Origin: an uncultured Microbacterium sp.
Lineage (GTDB): Bacteria > Actinomycetota > Actinomycetes > Actinomycetales > Microbacteriaceae
Assembly: GCA_913774845.1 (NCBI GenBank)
Contig: CAJYJO010000050.1
Span: forward strand, 1 to 64,000
Length of the DNA: 64,000 nt
Direction: 5' to 3'
Of this stretch, positions 54,907 through 63,106 are shown piece by piece. Every line of letters starts with the position of its first letter. Position 1 is the stretch's first letter. Below the pieces are notes generated by a model. The model had not been told where the DNA came from and did not search any database. It saw nothing but the letters and a program-made list of their open reading frames with translations. Both the position numbers and the translations under genes were made by a program.

Positions 54907-55878
54907 CTAGAAGACGTACTCCATCAGCTCGACCCCCAGGACGCGGAACGCATCGTGCGCGCGCAGCCGGTGCGCGATCGAGAGGTCGTCGAAGTTGGCG
55001 ACGAGCGCGTACGACACCGCCGACCGGGGGCCGCCGAGCACGCCCGCCTCCGCGCGGACACCGGGAGCGCGACCGGTCTTGTTCACGAACAGCAGTCCGT
55101 GCTGGTCGTTCTCGTGCGCGAAAGGATCGAGCCCGGTGGCGGATGCCACGAGCGAGAGGTCGTGGTTCAGGCTGAGCCACTCCGCGACCTGCGCACTGAC
55201 GCCCGGCGAGACGACGGTGGAGTTCACGAGTCCGGCGAACAGCTGCGCCATCTCGCGCGCCGTCGACAGGGCGAGGTGCGGAGCGTCGTCGGGGCCGCGG
55301 TCGTCGCGGAACCGGTCCAGCAGCGCGGTCCGGCGCAGCCCGAGCTGCTCGATGCGCGCCCGCACGGACTGCAGCCCGACCCGGTGCAGCAGGGCGTTGA
55401 CCGCGAGCGCGTCGCCTGACGAGGCCGCGAGCACCGCGACGTCGCTCAGCGGCAGCGCCGGAGCCTTGAGGTGCTGCCAGACGCCGCCGTTCGTGGCGCC
55501 GTGCACCTGGGCGCGGTCGATGATCTCGAGCGCGTCGAGCCGCCCGGACTCGAACGAGGCCGCCACCTCGATCAGCAGTGCCACCACGCCCAGACCCCCG
55601 ACGGGCAGCGTCACGAAGTCGTCGCCGGCGAGCACCGGCGCCCCGCCGTCGAGGTCGTCGATGCGCACCGACACCCGCGCCCCCGACGAAGCGAGGTCGT
55701 CGAGCGCGCGCAGCGTCGCGGTGAAGGACCGGCGCCCCGCGGCCGCGCGTCGCGGCAGCCGCTTGGGTCCCTTCCGACCCGCGCCCCGCAGGGCCGGTGC
55801 GTCGCGACGAGTCGACTCCACCGGCCCACCGACGGGGTCGGAGGACGAAGCGGGCTCGGGAACCGGGGGCATGCCCAC
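54907..55878 (-). CDS. Serine hydrolase-like (beta-lactamase superfamily) protein without an SxxK motif
   Basis: 323 residues. The fold is supported by NKTGRAPG (KTG at 267-269) and the helix after SSGDALAVNALLH. At residues 93-100, where the catalytic SxxK belongs, the sequence is VGGLGVVA, so the nucleophile and Lys are missing. SGDAL stands where SDN is normal. The Arg-rich N-terminus has no clear signal peptide. A pseudoenzyme or binding role is likely. Confidence 0.7.
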   Translation of the reverse strand: MGMPPVPEPASSSDPVGGPVESTRRDAPALRGAGRKGPKRLPRRAAAGRRSFTATLRALDDLASSGARVSVRIDDLDGGAPVLAGDDFVTLPVGGLGVVALLIEVAASFESGRLDALEIIDRAQVHGATNGGVWQHLKAPALPLSDVAVLAASSGDALAVNALLHRVGLQSVRARIEQLGLRRTALLDRFRDDRGPDDAPHLALSTAREMAQLFAGLVNSTVVSPGVSAQVAEWLSLNHDLSLVASATGLDPFAHENDQHGLLFVNKTGRAPGVRAEAGVLGGPRSAVSYALVANFDDLSIAHRLRAHDAFRVLGVELMEYVF

Positions 55879-55920
55879 GAGCGTGGCTCCTTCCGGGTCA
55901 GGAACTCAACAAACGCCGTC

Positions 55921-57900
55921 TCACCAGATGGTGACGCGCTGGTCGGCGTCGAGCCAGAGGGCGTCGCCCTCGGTGACGTCGAACGCCGCGTAGAACGCGT
56001 CGATGTTACGCACGATCTGATTGCAGCGGAACTCGTTCGGCGAGTGCGGGTCGATCGTCAGCAGGCGGATCGTCTCGGCGTCGCGGCCCTTCTGCTGCCA
56101 GATCTGCGCCCAGCTCAGCAGCAGACGCTGGATGCCGGTGTAGCCGTCGACGACGGGGCCGTCCGGGTCGGTCTCGCCCTGGCTCTCGAGGAACAGCCGG
56201 TACGCCGCGATGGCGATGCCGAGCCCGCCCAGGTCGCCGATGTTCTCACCGATGGTGAGGGCGCCGTTGACGTGGTGCTCCTCGCTCAGCCCCTGCGGCA
56301 CGAGCGCCTCGTACTGGGCGATCAGGGCCTTGGTGCGCTCCTCGAACGCCGCACGGTCGGCATCCGTCCACCAGTCGCGCAGCGACCCGTCGGCGTCGAA
56401 GCGGCTCCCCTGGTCGTCGAAGCCGTGGCCGATCTCGTGCCCGATGACCGCACCGATACCGCCGTAGTTGGCGGCGGCGTCGCGGTCGGCGTCGAAGAAC
56501 GGGTACTGCAGGATGGCCGCCGGGAACACGATCTCGTTCATGAGCGGGTTGTAGTAGGCATTGACCGTCTGCGGAGTCATGTACCACTCGTCGCGGTCGA
56601 TCGGCTGGCCGACCTTCGCCAGCTGGCGGTCGTGCTCCCACACGTGGGCGCGGCGGACGTTGCCGACGAGATCGTCGGCCGCGACCTCGAGCTCGGAGTA
56701 GTCCTTCCACCGCACGGGGTAGCCGATCTTCGGCACGAAGGTGTCGAGCTTGGCGAGGGCGCGCTCGCGCGTCTCGTCGGTCATCCACGACAGGTCCTGG
56801 ATCGACCGGCGGTACGCCTCGATGAGGTTGGCGACCAGACCGTCCATGGCATCCTTCGCGGCGGGCTTGAAGTGCCGCTCGACGTACACCTTGCCGATCG
56901 CCTCGCCCAGCGCCGCTTCGGCGAGGCTGATGCCGCGCTTCCAGCGTTCGCGGTTGACGGGGACGCCGGTGAGCTGCGTGCCGTAGAAGGCGAAGTTCTC
57001 GGCGACGAAGTCCTCGGACAGGAAGGCGGCCGCGGCGTGCACGATCTTGAAGCGCAGCCACGCCTTCCACGCGTCGAGGCGGTCCTGGACGAGCAGGCCG
57101 CCGAGCGACTCGATGAAGCTCGGCTGGTACACGACGATCTCGGCGAAGGCGTCCTCGTGGCCGGGGGCGACGCCCGCGCGCCACGGCTCGAGGTCGACGC
57201 CGGCACGCGCGACGGTGTCGCCCCACGACATGAGGTTGTACGTCTTCACCGAGTCGCGGCTGTCCTCGCGCGACCAGTGGTGGGTGGCCAGGTCGGTCTC
57301 GAGGGCGAAGACGTGATCCGCGGATGCCGCGGCCTCGGCGACACCGGCGAGCTCGAGGATCCGCTCGATGTGCCCGCGGTACGCGGTTCGCGTCTCCTCG
57401 AAGTTGTCGAGGCGGTAGTAGCTCTCGTCGGGCAGCGAGATGCCGCCCTGGTAGATGACGGGGACGTAGCGGGTCGGGTCGCCCGGGTCGGGCTCGACGA
57501 ACAGCGTCAGCAGGCCGCTGATCCCGTCGCGCTCGAGCTCGCCGATGAGCCGGAGCAGGGAGGGGACGTCGCTGACGCCGTCGACGCGCTCGAGCTGGGG
57601 GGCGAGGGGCTCGCGACCCTGCGCCTCGATGCGCTCGGTGTCCATGAAGCTGGCGAACAGGTCGCCGATCTTGCGGGCTTCGCTGCCCGGCTCGGCATCC
57701 TGGGTCTCCTGCACGATGGTGCGCACGTCCGCCTCGGCCTGCTCGGCGATGAGGTGGAACGAGCCCCAGCGGGCCTTGTCGTCGGGGATCTCGGTGCGCT
57801 CCAGCCAACGTCCGTTCACGTGGCGGAACAGGTCGTCCTGCGGGCGGATCTCGTCGCTGAGCTCGTCGAGCGCGAGACCGGAGCGGGGGGTGTCGGTCAT
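55921..57900 (-). CDS. M13 family metallopeptidase (PepO/neprilysin-like)
   Basis: 659 residues, full length for M13. Zinc motif HEIGH near residue 488, ENIGD about 60 residues later for the third zinc ligand, VNAYYNPLMNEIVFPAAILQ before HExxH, and RCNQIVRNIDAFYAAFDV-ending C-terminus. The N-terminal MTDTPRSGLALDELSDEIRPQDDLFRHVNGRWLE is the cytosolic form, with no signal anchor. It likely degrades short peptides. TATCCT lies 6 nt before the ATG. Confidence 0.95.
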   Translation of the reverse strand: MTDTPRSGLALDELSDEIRPQDDLFRHVNGRWLERTEIPDDKARWGSFHLIAEQAEADVRTIVQETQDAEPGSEARKIGDLFASFMDTERIEAQGREPLAPQLERVDGVSDVPSLLRLIGELERDGISGLLTLFVEPDPGDPTRYVPVIYQGGISLPDESYYRLDNFEETRTAYRGHIERILELAGVAEAAASADHVFALETDLATHHWSREDSRDSVKTYNLMSWGDTVARAGVDLEPWRAGVAPGHEDAFAEIVVYQPSFIESLGGLLVQDRLDAWKAWLRFKIVHAAAAFLSEDFVAENFAFYGTQLTGVPVNRERWKRGISLAEAALGEAIGKVYVERHFKPAAKDAMDGLVANLIEAYRRSIQDLSWMTDETRERALAKLDTFVPKIGYPVRWKDYSELEVAADDLVGNVRRAHVWEHDRQLAKVGQPIDRDEWYMTPQTVNAYYNPLMNEIVFPAAILQYPFFDADRDAAANYGGIGAVIGHEIGHGFDDQGSRFDADGSLRDWWTDADRAAFEERTKALIAQYEALVPQGLSEEHHVNGALTIGENIGDLGGLGIAIAAYRLFLESQGETDPDGPVVDGYTGIQRLLLSWAQIWQQKGRDAETIRLLTIDPHSPNEFRCNQIVRNIDAFYAAFDVTEGDALWLDADQRVTIW

Positions 57901-58066
57901 GCAGACAGGATAGATGCCCCGGATCGGTGCGGGCTCGGAACGGGCGTCGCCCCGCCTGGGGCCGGATCGGGGATGCCGTCGCCCCGGCGCGCGGATACGA
58001 GCCCGGCTCGTGTCGCGCGGCGCGCTCCGCCGGGGCGGTGTCGGTGCTCGGTCCTAGGCTCGGGGC

Positions 58067-59395
58067 GTGACGATCCGCCCGCCCGAGACGCTGAACCGCT
58101 CGATCCTGCGGCTCGCCGTCCCGGCCCTCGGGGCGCTCATCGCCGAACCGCTCTTCCTCATCGTCGACGCGGCGATGGTCGGGCACCTCGGCGTGGCACC
58201 GTTGGCGGGTCTGGGGATCGCGGGCGCGGTGCTCCAGACGATCGTCGGGCTCATGGTCTTCCTCGCGTACTCGACCACCCCGGCCGTCGCCCGGCGCTAC
58301 GGTGCGGGCGAGCTCGGCAGGGCGGTGTCGGTGGGCATCGACGGCATGTGGCTCGCGCTCTGCCTCGGTGCCCTGCTCGCCGCCGTCGGCTCGGTCGCCA
58401 CCCCGGGGGTGGTCGCGCTCTTCGGCGCGGCACCCGACGTCGCCGAGAACGCCCGCACCTATCTGACGATCTCGATGTGGGGTCTGCCCGCGATGCTCGT
58501 CGTCTTCGCGGCGACCGGCCTCCTGCGCGGCATGCAGGACACCGTCACCCCGCTGTGGATCGCCGGCCTCGGCTTCGGCGCCAACGCCGCGCTCAACGCC
58601 CTCTTCATCTACGGCTTCGGCTGGGGCATCGCCGGGTCCGCCATCGGCACCGTCGTCGCGCAGTGGGGCATGGTCGGCGCCTACGTGCTCGTCGCGCGCC
58701 GTCTCGCGCGGCGGCACGCGGCATCCGTCCGTCCCCAGCGGTCCGGCCTGAGCGGGACGGCACGGTCGGGCGGCTGGCTGTTCCTTCGCACCGTGAGCCT
58801 GCGCGTGGCGTTCCTCGCCACCGTCGCCGTGGCGACCGGTCTGGGCTCGGCCGAGCTCGCCGGGTGGCAGATCGCGTTCACCGTCTTCTCGACCGCGGCG
58901 TTCGCACTCGACGCCCTGGCGATCGCCGCGCAGGCGTTGATCGGCAGCGCCCTGGGCGCCGCCGACACCGACACCGTCGCTCGGGTCCTGCGCCGCACGA
59001 GCGCCTGGGGCGTGTGGTTCGGCGTCGCCGTGGGAGCGCTCGTCGCGGCGGGGTCGGGGGTGATCGGACTCGTCTTCACGGGCGATGCCGAGATCGCCCG
59101 ACTCATCCGACCGGCCCTGCTCGTCCTCGCCGTCGCCCAGCCGCTCGCCGCCTTCGTGTTCGTGCTCGACGGAGTGCTCATCGGCGCGGGAGACGTGCGC
59201 TACCTCGCCCTCGCGGGCCTGCTCAACCTCGTGCCGTACGCGCCCGCGCTGGTGCTCGTCGCCCTGTTCGCGGGGGGCGGGGCCACCGGTCTGGCGTGGC
59301 TCGCCGCGGCGTTCTTCGGCGTCTACATGCTGGCGCGAGCCCTGACGCTCGGCCTCCGCGTCCGCGGTCGGGCGTGGATGACGGCCGGCGACTGA
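58067..59395 (+). CDS. MATE family efflux transporter (DinF-like)
   Basis: 442 residues, 12 membrane helices. N-terminal RLAVPALGALIAEPLFLIVDAAMVGHLG and the second-half DALAIAAQALIGSALGA match MATE/DinF proteins that export drugs or metabolites in exchange for Na+ or H+. The GTG follows TAGGCT by 6 nt (leaderless). It is convergent with the following methyltransferase gene with a 15-nt gap. Confidence 0.9.
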   Translation: MTIRPPETLNRSILRLAVPALGALIAEPLFLIVDAAMVGHLGVAPLAGLGIAGAVLQTIVGLMVFLAYSTTPAVARRYGAGELGRAVSVGIDGMWLALCLGALLAAVGSVATPGVVALFGAAPDVAENARTYLTISMWGLPAMLVVFAATGLLRGMQDTVTPLWIAGLGFGANAALNALFIYGFGWGIAGSAIGTVVAQWGMVGAYVLVARRLARRHAASVRPQRSGLSGTARSGGWLFLRTVSLRVAFLATVAVATGLGSAELAGWQIAFTVFSTAAFALDALAIAAQALIGSALGAADTDTVARVLRRTSAWGVWFGVAVGALVAAGSGVIGLVFTGDAEIARLIRPALLVLAVAQPLAAFVFVLDGVLIGAGDVRYLALAGLLNLVPYAPALVLVALFAGGGATGLAWLAAAFFGVYMLARALTLGLRVRGRAWMTAGD

Positions 59396-59410
59396 CCGCC
59401 GCGCACAGGC

Positions 59411-60064
59411 TCACGCCCAGCGGCGGCACCACTCGTACATGATCACCGCGGCCGCCGACGCGGCGTTGAGCGAACGGGTCGAGCCGTACTGGGTGATCTC
59501 GACCACACCCGTGGCCGCCGCGAGCGCGTCGGGCGAGAGCCCCGGCCCCTCCTGGCCGAAGAGCAGGACGCACTCCTCGGGGAGGTCCGCGCGGTCGACC
59601 GGGACCGAGCCGTCGACGTTGTCGACCGCGACCACCGGAAGTCCCGCGCTCCGCGCCCACTCGGCGAACGCCGCGACGTCCTCGTGGTGGCGCACGTGCT
59701 GGTAGCGGTCGGTCACCATCGCCCCGCGGCGGTTCCACCGGCGCTTGCCGATGATGTGCACCTCGGCCGCCAGGAAGGCGTTGGCGCTGCGCACGATGGT
59801 GCCGATGTTCATGTCGTGCTGCCAGTTCTCGATGGCGACGTGGAACGGATGCCGCTTCGCATCGAGATCGGCGATGATCGCGTCCATGCTCCAGTAGCGG
59901 TAGCCGTCGACGACGTTGCGTCGGTCGCCCTCGGCGAGCAGTTCGGGGTCGTAGCGGGGGTCGTCGGGCCATTCGCCGACCCAGGGGCCGACGCCGTGGG
60001 TCACGGTCTCGGCGGGCGTCTCGGCATCCGCCGTCGGGGGCGTGGGATCGTCGGCATCCGTCAC
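59411..60064 (-). CDS. TrmH/SpoU family RNA methyltransferase
   Basis: 217 residues. The SPOUT knot motifs are ENWQHDMNIGTIVRSANAF (motif 1), VLLFGQEGPGLSPDAL (motif 2) and VVEITQYGSTRSLNAASAAAVIMYEW (motif 3). A negatively charged N-terminal stretch of about 30 residues precedes the domain. 2'-O-methylation of tRNA or rRNA is inferred; the target is not evident. The GTG start at 60064 has TAGCCT 6 nt upstream. Confidence 0.92.
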   Translation of the reverse strand: MTDADDPTPPTADAETPAETVTHGVGPWVGEWPDDPRYDPELLAEGDRRNVVDGYRYWSMDAIIADLDAKRHPFHVAIENWQHDMNIGTIVRSANAFLAAEVHIIGKRRWNRRGAMVTDRYQHVRHHEDVAAFAEWARSAGLPVVAVDNVDGSVPVDRADLPEECVLLFGQEGPGLSPDALAAATGVVEITQYGSTRSLNAASAAAVIMYEWCRRWA

Positions 60065-60108
60065 CGCCTCAGGCTACCCGCGCGTTCCCTCGGCGGCGCC
60101 CGAGCCAC

Positions 60109-60152
60109 TTTTCGGGCGGCCGAAAAATGAGTAAGGTTTCGGCATGCCGAAA
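60109..60152 (+). promoter_or_regulatory. mntH promoter with two operator-like palindromes
   Basis: TTTTCGG (60109-60115) and CCGAAAA (60120-60126) form one inverted repeat. TTTCGGCATGCCGAAA (60137-60152) is a perfect 16-bp palindrome that spans the predicted start site and the ATG at 60144. The -10 TAAGGT (60132-60137) lies between them. Both share TTTCGG...CCGAAA, a symmetry expected for a DtxR/MntR-type repressor; the mntR gene follows. Confidence 0.7.
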
Positions 60153-61421
60153 ACCTTGGATGCCGTCGACCGTCGGCGCGCTCCGGGCCGCGGGCTGTGG
60201 CTCCTGGGTCCGGCGATGGTCGCGGGCGTGGCCTATCTCGATCCCGGCAACGTCGCGAGCAACATGACCGCCGGCGCCGCCTTCGGCTACCTGCTCGTGT
60301 GGGTCGTGGTGCTGGGCAACGTCATGGCCTGGCTCATCCAGTACCTCTCGGCCAAGCTCGGCATCGTCACCGGCGAGAGCCTCCCCCAGATGCTCGGACG
60401 TCGCATCCGCTCCCCCTGGGCCCGCCGCGCGTACTGGCTGCAAGCGGAGCTGGTGGCCATGGCGACGGACGTCGCCGAGGTCATCGGCGGTGCCGTCGCG
60501 CTGCACCTGCTGTTCGGCATCCCCCTCGTCGGGGGTGGGGCGATCACCGGCATCGTGTCGATGGGACTGCTGCTCGTCCAGACGCGCCGCGGCGCCCGCG
60601 CCTTCGAGACCGTCCTGATCGGGATGCTGGTGATCATCGCGGTCGGCTTCTCGTTCGGTCTGTTCCTCGCGCCCCCCGAGCCGGAGGAGGTGGTCGGCGG
60701 TCTCGTCCCGCGGTTCGAGGGGTCCACCTCGGTGCTGCTGGCGGCATCCATCCTGGGCGCGACGATCATGCCGCACGCGATCTACGCGCATTCGGCGCTC
60801 TCGCGCGACCGTTTCGCCCCCTCCTCCCTGATCGGCGCCGGCGGACTCGAAGCGGCGCGGGGCATCTCGACGCCGCGCCTGCTGCGCGCGACGCGCTGGG
60901 ACGTCACGATCGCCCTCGTCGTGGCGGGCACCGTCAATCTCGCGATCCTGCTGCTCGCGGCCGCCAACCTCGCCGGAGTCGACGGCACCGACAGCCTCGA
61001 GGGGGCGTACGCGGCGCTGCGCGACGGCCTCGGACCGCTCGTCGCCACCCTGTTCGCCGTGGGCCTGCTCGCCTCGGGTCTCGCCTCGACCTCCGTCGGC
61101 GCGTACGCCGGCGCCGAGATCATGCAGGGACTCCTCCGCGCACGGATCCCGCTCCTCGCGCGTCGCCTGATCACGCTCGTCCCGGCGCTGGTGATCCTCG
61201 CCCTCGGCATCGACCCGACCCTCGCCCTCGTGCTCAGCCAGGTGGTGCTGTCGTTCGGCATCCCCTTCGCCCTCGTCCCGCTCGTCGCCCTGACCGCGCG
61301 CCGCGACGTGCTCGGTGCCCACCGCAACCGTCGCGCGACCACGGTCGCCGGGGTGCTGGCATCCGTGTTCCTCATCGGGCTGAACGCCGTGCTCCTGTGG
61401 CTGGTGTTCACCGGCGGATAG
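60144..61421 (+). CDS. mntH: Nramp divalent metal (Mn2+) transporter MntH
   Basis: 425 residues, 11 to 12 helices. GPAMVAGVAYLDPGNVASN holds the metal-binding DPGN motif; ATIMPHAIYAHS holds the second MPH motif. LPQMLGRRIRSP is typical of Nramp. It couples Mn2+ (possibly Fe2+) uptake to H+. The ATG lies 6 nt after TAAGGT, so a leaderless message starts inside the palindrome at 60137-60152. The next gene encodes its likely regulator. Confidence 0.95.
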   Translation: MPKTLDAVDRRRAPGRGLWLLGPAMVAGVAYLDPGNVASNMTAGAAFGYLLVWVVVLGNVMAWLIQYLSAKLGIVTGESLPQMLGRRIRSPWARRAYWLQAELVAMATDVAEVIGGAVALHLLFGIPLVGGGAITGIVSMGLLLVQTRRGARAFETVLIGMLVIIAVGFSFGLFLAPPEPEEVVGGLVPRFEGSTSVLLAASILGATIMPHAIYAHSALSRDRFAPSSLIGAGGLEAARGISTPRLLRATRWDVTIALVVAGTVNLAILLLAAANLAGVDGTDSLEGAYAALRDGLGPLVATLFAVGLLASGLASTSVGAYAGAEIMQGLLRARIPLLARRLITLVPALVILALGIDPTLALVLSQVVLSFGIPFALVPLVALTARRDVLGAHRNRRATTVAGVLASVFLIGLNAVLLWLVFTGG

Positions 61422-61431
61422 GCTGACGGGC

Positions 61432-62067
61432 GTGGAATCGCCCGTGTCCGACGACTACCTGAAGGCGATCTACCACCACACCGAGTGGCAGAGCGCGCCC
61501 ATCACTCCCTCGCAGCTCGCCGGGGTGCTGGGGCTCGCCCCCTCGAGCGTCACCGAGATGGTGAAGAAGCTCGCCGCGCAGGGCCTCGTGACGCACCGCC
61601 CGTACGGCCCCGTGTCGCTCACCCCGGCCGGGCAGCGTCGGGCGGCCGCCGTCATCCGGCGCCACCGTCTGATCGAGACCTGGCTCGTGCGCGAGTTCGA
61701 CTACGCGTGGGACGAGGTGCACGACGAGGCCGAGGTGCTCGAGCACGCGCTCAGCGACCGGCTCCTGGAGGGCATCGACGACCGGCTCGGACGCCCGCGG
61801 TTCGACCCGCACGGCGACGCGATCCCGGATGCCGACGGCACGGTCCACCGCGAACCCTTCGTGCTCCTCGGCGAGGCGCCGACCGGACACGCGGGCCGTG
61901 TGCTCCGCGTCAGCGACCGCGACCCCGAGCTGCTGCGCGCGCTCGTGGAGCGCAGCATCGACGTGGGCCACGAGCTCGAGGTCGTCTCGGACGAGACCGT
62001 GCGGGCCGACGGCGTCGACGTATCGCTTCCGGCCGGGGCCGCGACCTCGGTGTGGTTGACGGCCTGA
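61432..62067 (+). CDS. mntR: DtxR/MntR-type metal-dependent transcriptional regulator
   Basis: 211 residues. N-terminal winged helix (DDYLKAIYHHTEW, QLAGVLGLAPSSVTEMVKKLAAQGLV), then the metal-binding dimer domain with HRLIETWLVREF, HDEAEVLEHALSDRLLEGID and GRPRFDPHGDAIPD, followed by an SH3-like C-terminal domain (about 140-210). The GTG is 7 nt from TAGGCT, whose first three bases are the mntH stop. It probably represses mntH when Mn2+ is sufficient. Confidence 0.92.
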   Translation: MESPVSDDYLKAIYHHTEWQSAPITPSQLAGVLGLAPSSVTEMVKKLAAQGLVTHRPYGPVSLTPAGQRRAAAVIRRHRLIETWLVREFDYAWDEVHDEAEVLEHALSDRLLEGIDDRLGRPRFDPHGDAIPDADGTVHREPFVLLGEAPTGHAGRVLRVSDRDPELLRALVERSIDVGHELEVVSDETVRADGVDVSLPAGAATSVWLTA

Positions 62068-62259
62068 GGCCGTTCCTCCGGCGGAGGGTGGCGCGGGGTG
62101 GCGGTGCCGGGGGCCGGTGCGGCGGCGGGCGGGCGCGGCGGCGGGCGGGCGCGGGGCCGGGCGGGCGCGGGGCCGGGCGGGCGCGGGGTCGGGGGTGCCG
62201 GGAGCCGGTGCGGCGCCGGGCGGGTGAGGCGCCGGGCGGGTGGGTGCCGGGCAGGCGCG

Positions 62260-62325
62260 GGAGGAGAATCGGCGGCGGGAGGACGTCCGCGCCGCAATAG
62301 GTCCTCCGTCCGCGGCATCCCCTCC
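62260..62325 (+). repeat. 66-bp dispersed repeat, copy A
   Basis: It starts GGAGGAGAATCGGCGGCGGG and ends CATCCCCTCC, 66 bp. Confidence 0.85.
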
Positions 62326-62430
62326 CCTCCCGCGCAAGGAAGTCCCGCGCGCAAGGTCAGGACGCTGCACAGCAGACGCAATCGCGACGCCCCGGCAGCG
62401 GCACGGTCGCCACGCCCGACACCGGGCACG

Positions 62431-62497
62431 GGAGGAGAATCGGCGGCGGGAGGACGCCCCCGCCGCAATAGGCCCTCCGCCCGTTGAAATCCCCTCC
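62431..62497 (+). repeat. 66-bp dispersed repeat, copy B (one extra base)
   Basis: It starts GGAGGAGAATCGGCGGCGGG and ends AAATCCCCTCC. A TT insertion-like change (CCCGTTG) makes it 67 bp. Confidence 0.8.
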
Positions 62498-62600
62498 GCC
62501 GCCGAGGCGGAACGCGCGGCGGACGCAGTCGCGACGCCCGGGAGGGCGCGGCCTGTGCGGCGCTGCCCAGGCAGGCGCGCGCGGGCACGGGCAAGGGCAC

Positions 62601-62679
62601 GGGGCACGGGGCACGGGGCACGGGGCACGGGGCACGGGGCACGGGGCACGGGGCACGGGGCACGGGGCACGGGGCACGG
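62601..62679 (+). repeat. GGGGCAC heptanucleotide array
   Basis: About eleven consecutive GGGGCAC units run directly into copy C of the 66-bp element. Confidence 0.9.
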
Positions 62680-62744
62680 GAGGAAAATCGGCGGCGGGAG
62701 GACGCCGCCGCCGCAATTGGCCCTCCGCCCGCGAAATTCCCTCC
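62679..62744 (+). repeat. 66-bp dispersed repeat, copy C
   Basis: GGAGGAAAATCGGCGGCGGG start, AAATTCCCTCC end, 66 bp. Confidence 0.85.
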
Positions 62745-62832
62745 GCCCCGGAGCGGGACGTCCCGAGCGGAAGGGCAGGGAGGGCCGGATGCCGCCCACA
62801 GCGGCCGCGACCGCGACGCCGGGTCCGGCGCA

Positions 62833-62898
62833 GGAGGAGAATCGGCGGCGGGAGGACGCCCCCGCCACAATAGGCCCTCCGCCCACGAAATCCCCTCC
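62833..62898 (+). repeat. 66-bp dispersed repeat, copy D
   Basis: GGAGGAGAATCGGCGGCGGG start, GAAATCCCCTCC end, 66 bp. Confidence 0.85.
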
Positions 62899-62986
62899 GC
62901 CCCCGGAGCGGGACGTCCCGAGCGGAAGGGCAGGGAGGGTCCGGGTGCCGCGCGGCGGCCGCGACCGCGACGCCGGGTCCGGCGCC

Positions 62987-63052
62987 GGAGGATAATCGGC
63001 GGCAGGAGGACGCCCCCGCCGCAATAGGCCCTCCGCCCGCGAAATCCCCTCC
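62987..63052 (+). repeat. 66-bp dispersed repeat, copy E
   Basis: GGAGGATAATCGGCGGCAGG start, GAAATCCCCTCC end, 66 bp. The GCGGCGGG and CCCGCCGC blocks present in D pair to give an inner hairpin; here one arm has a change. Confidence 0.85.
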
Positions 63053-63106
63053 GCCCCCGGAGCGGGACGTCCCGAGCGGAAGCGCAAGAAAGCCCGGCGC
63101 GCAGGG

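Larger units (their letters stand above)
62068..63106. repeat. 1-kb repeat-filled intergenic region
   Basis: No gene is supported in this 1039-base span. From 62110 to 62200 it has GC-only runs built on GGGCGGGCGCGGGGCC; five copies of the 66-bp element follow (62260, 62431, 62679, 62833, 62987), with a GGGGCAC heptamer array between copies B and C. The last two spacings are 154 bp because an 86-bp spacer (GGACGTCCC palindrome, CCGAGCGGAAGGG) is repeated with the element. Confidence 0.85.

Noticed and set aside
58067-59395. MATE gene assigned to the plasmid or resistance cassette class
   Set aside because: Context is chromosomal housekeeping and there is no mobile element around it.
62260-63052. 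The regular repeats as a CRISPR array
   Set aside because: Units are 66 bp with internal homology, spacers are themselves repeated, and no cas genes are present.
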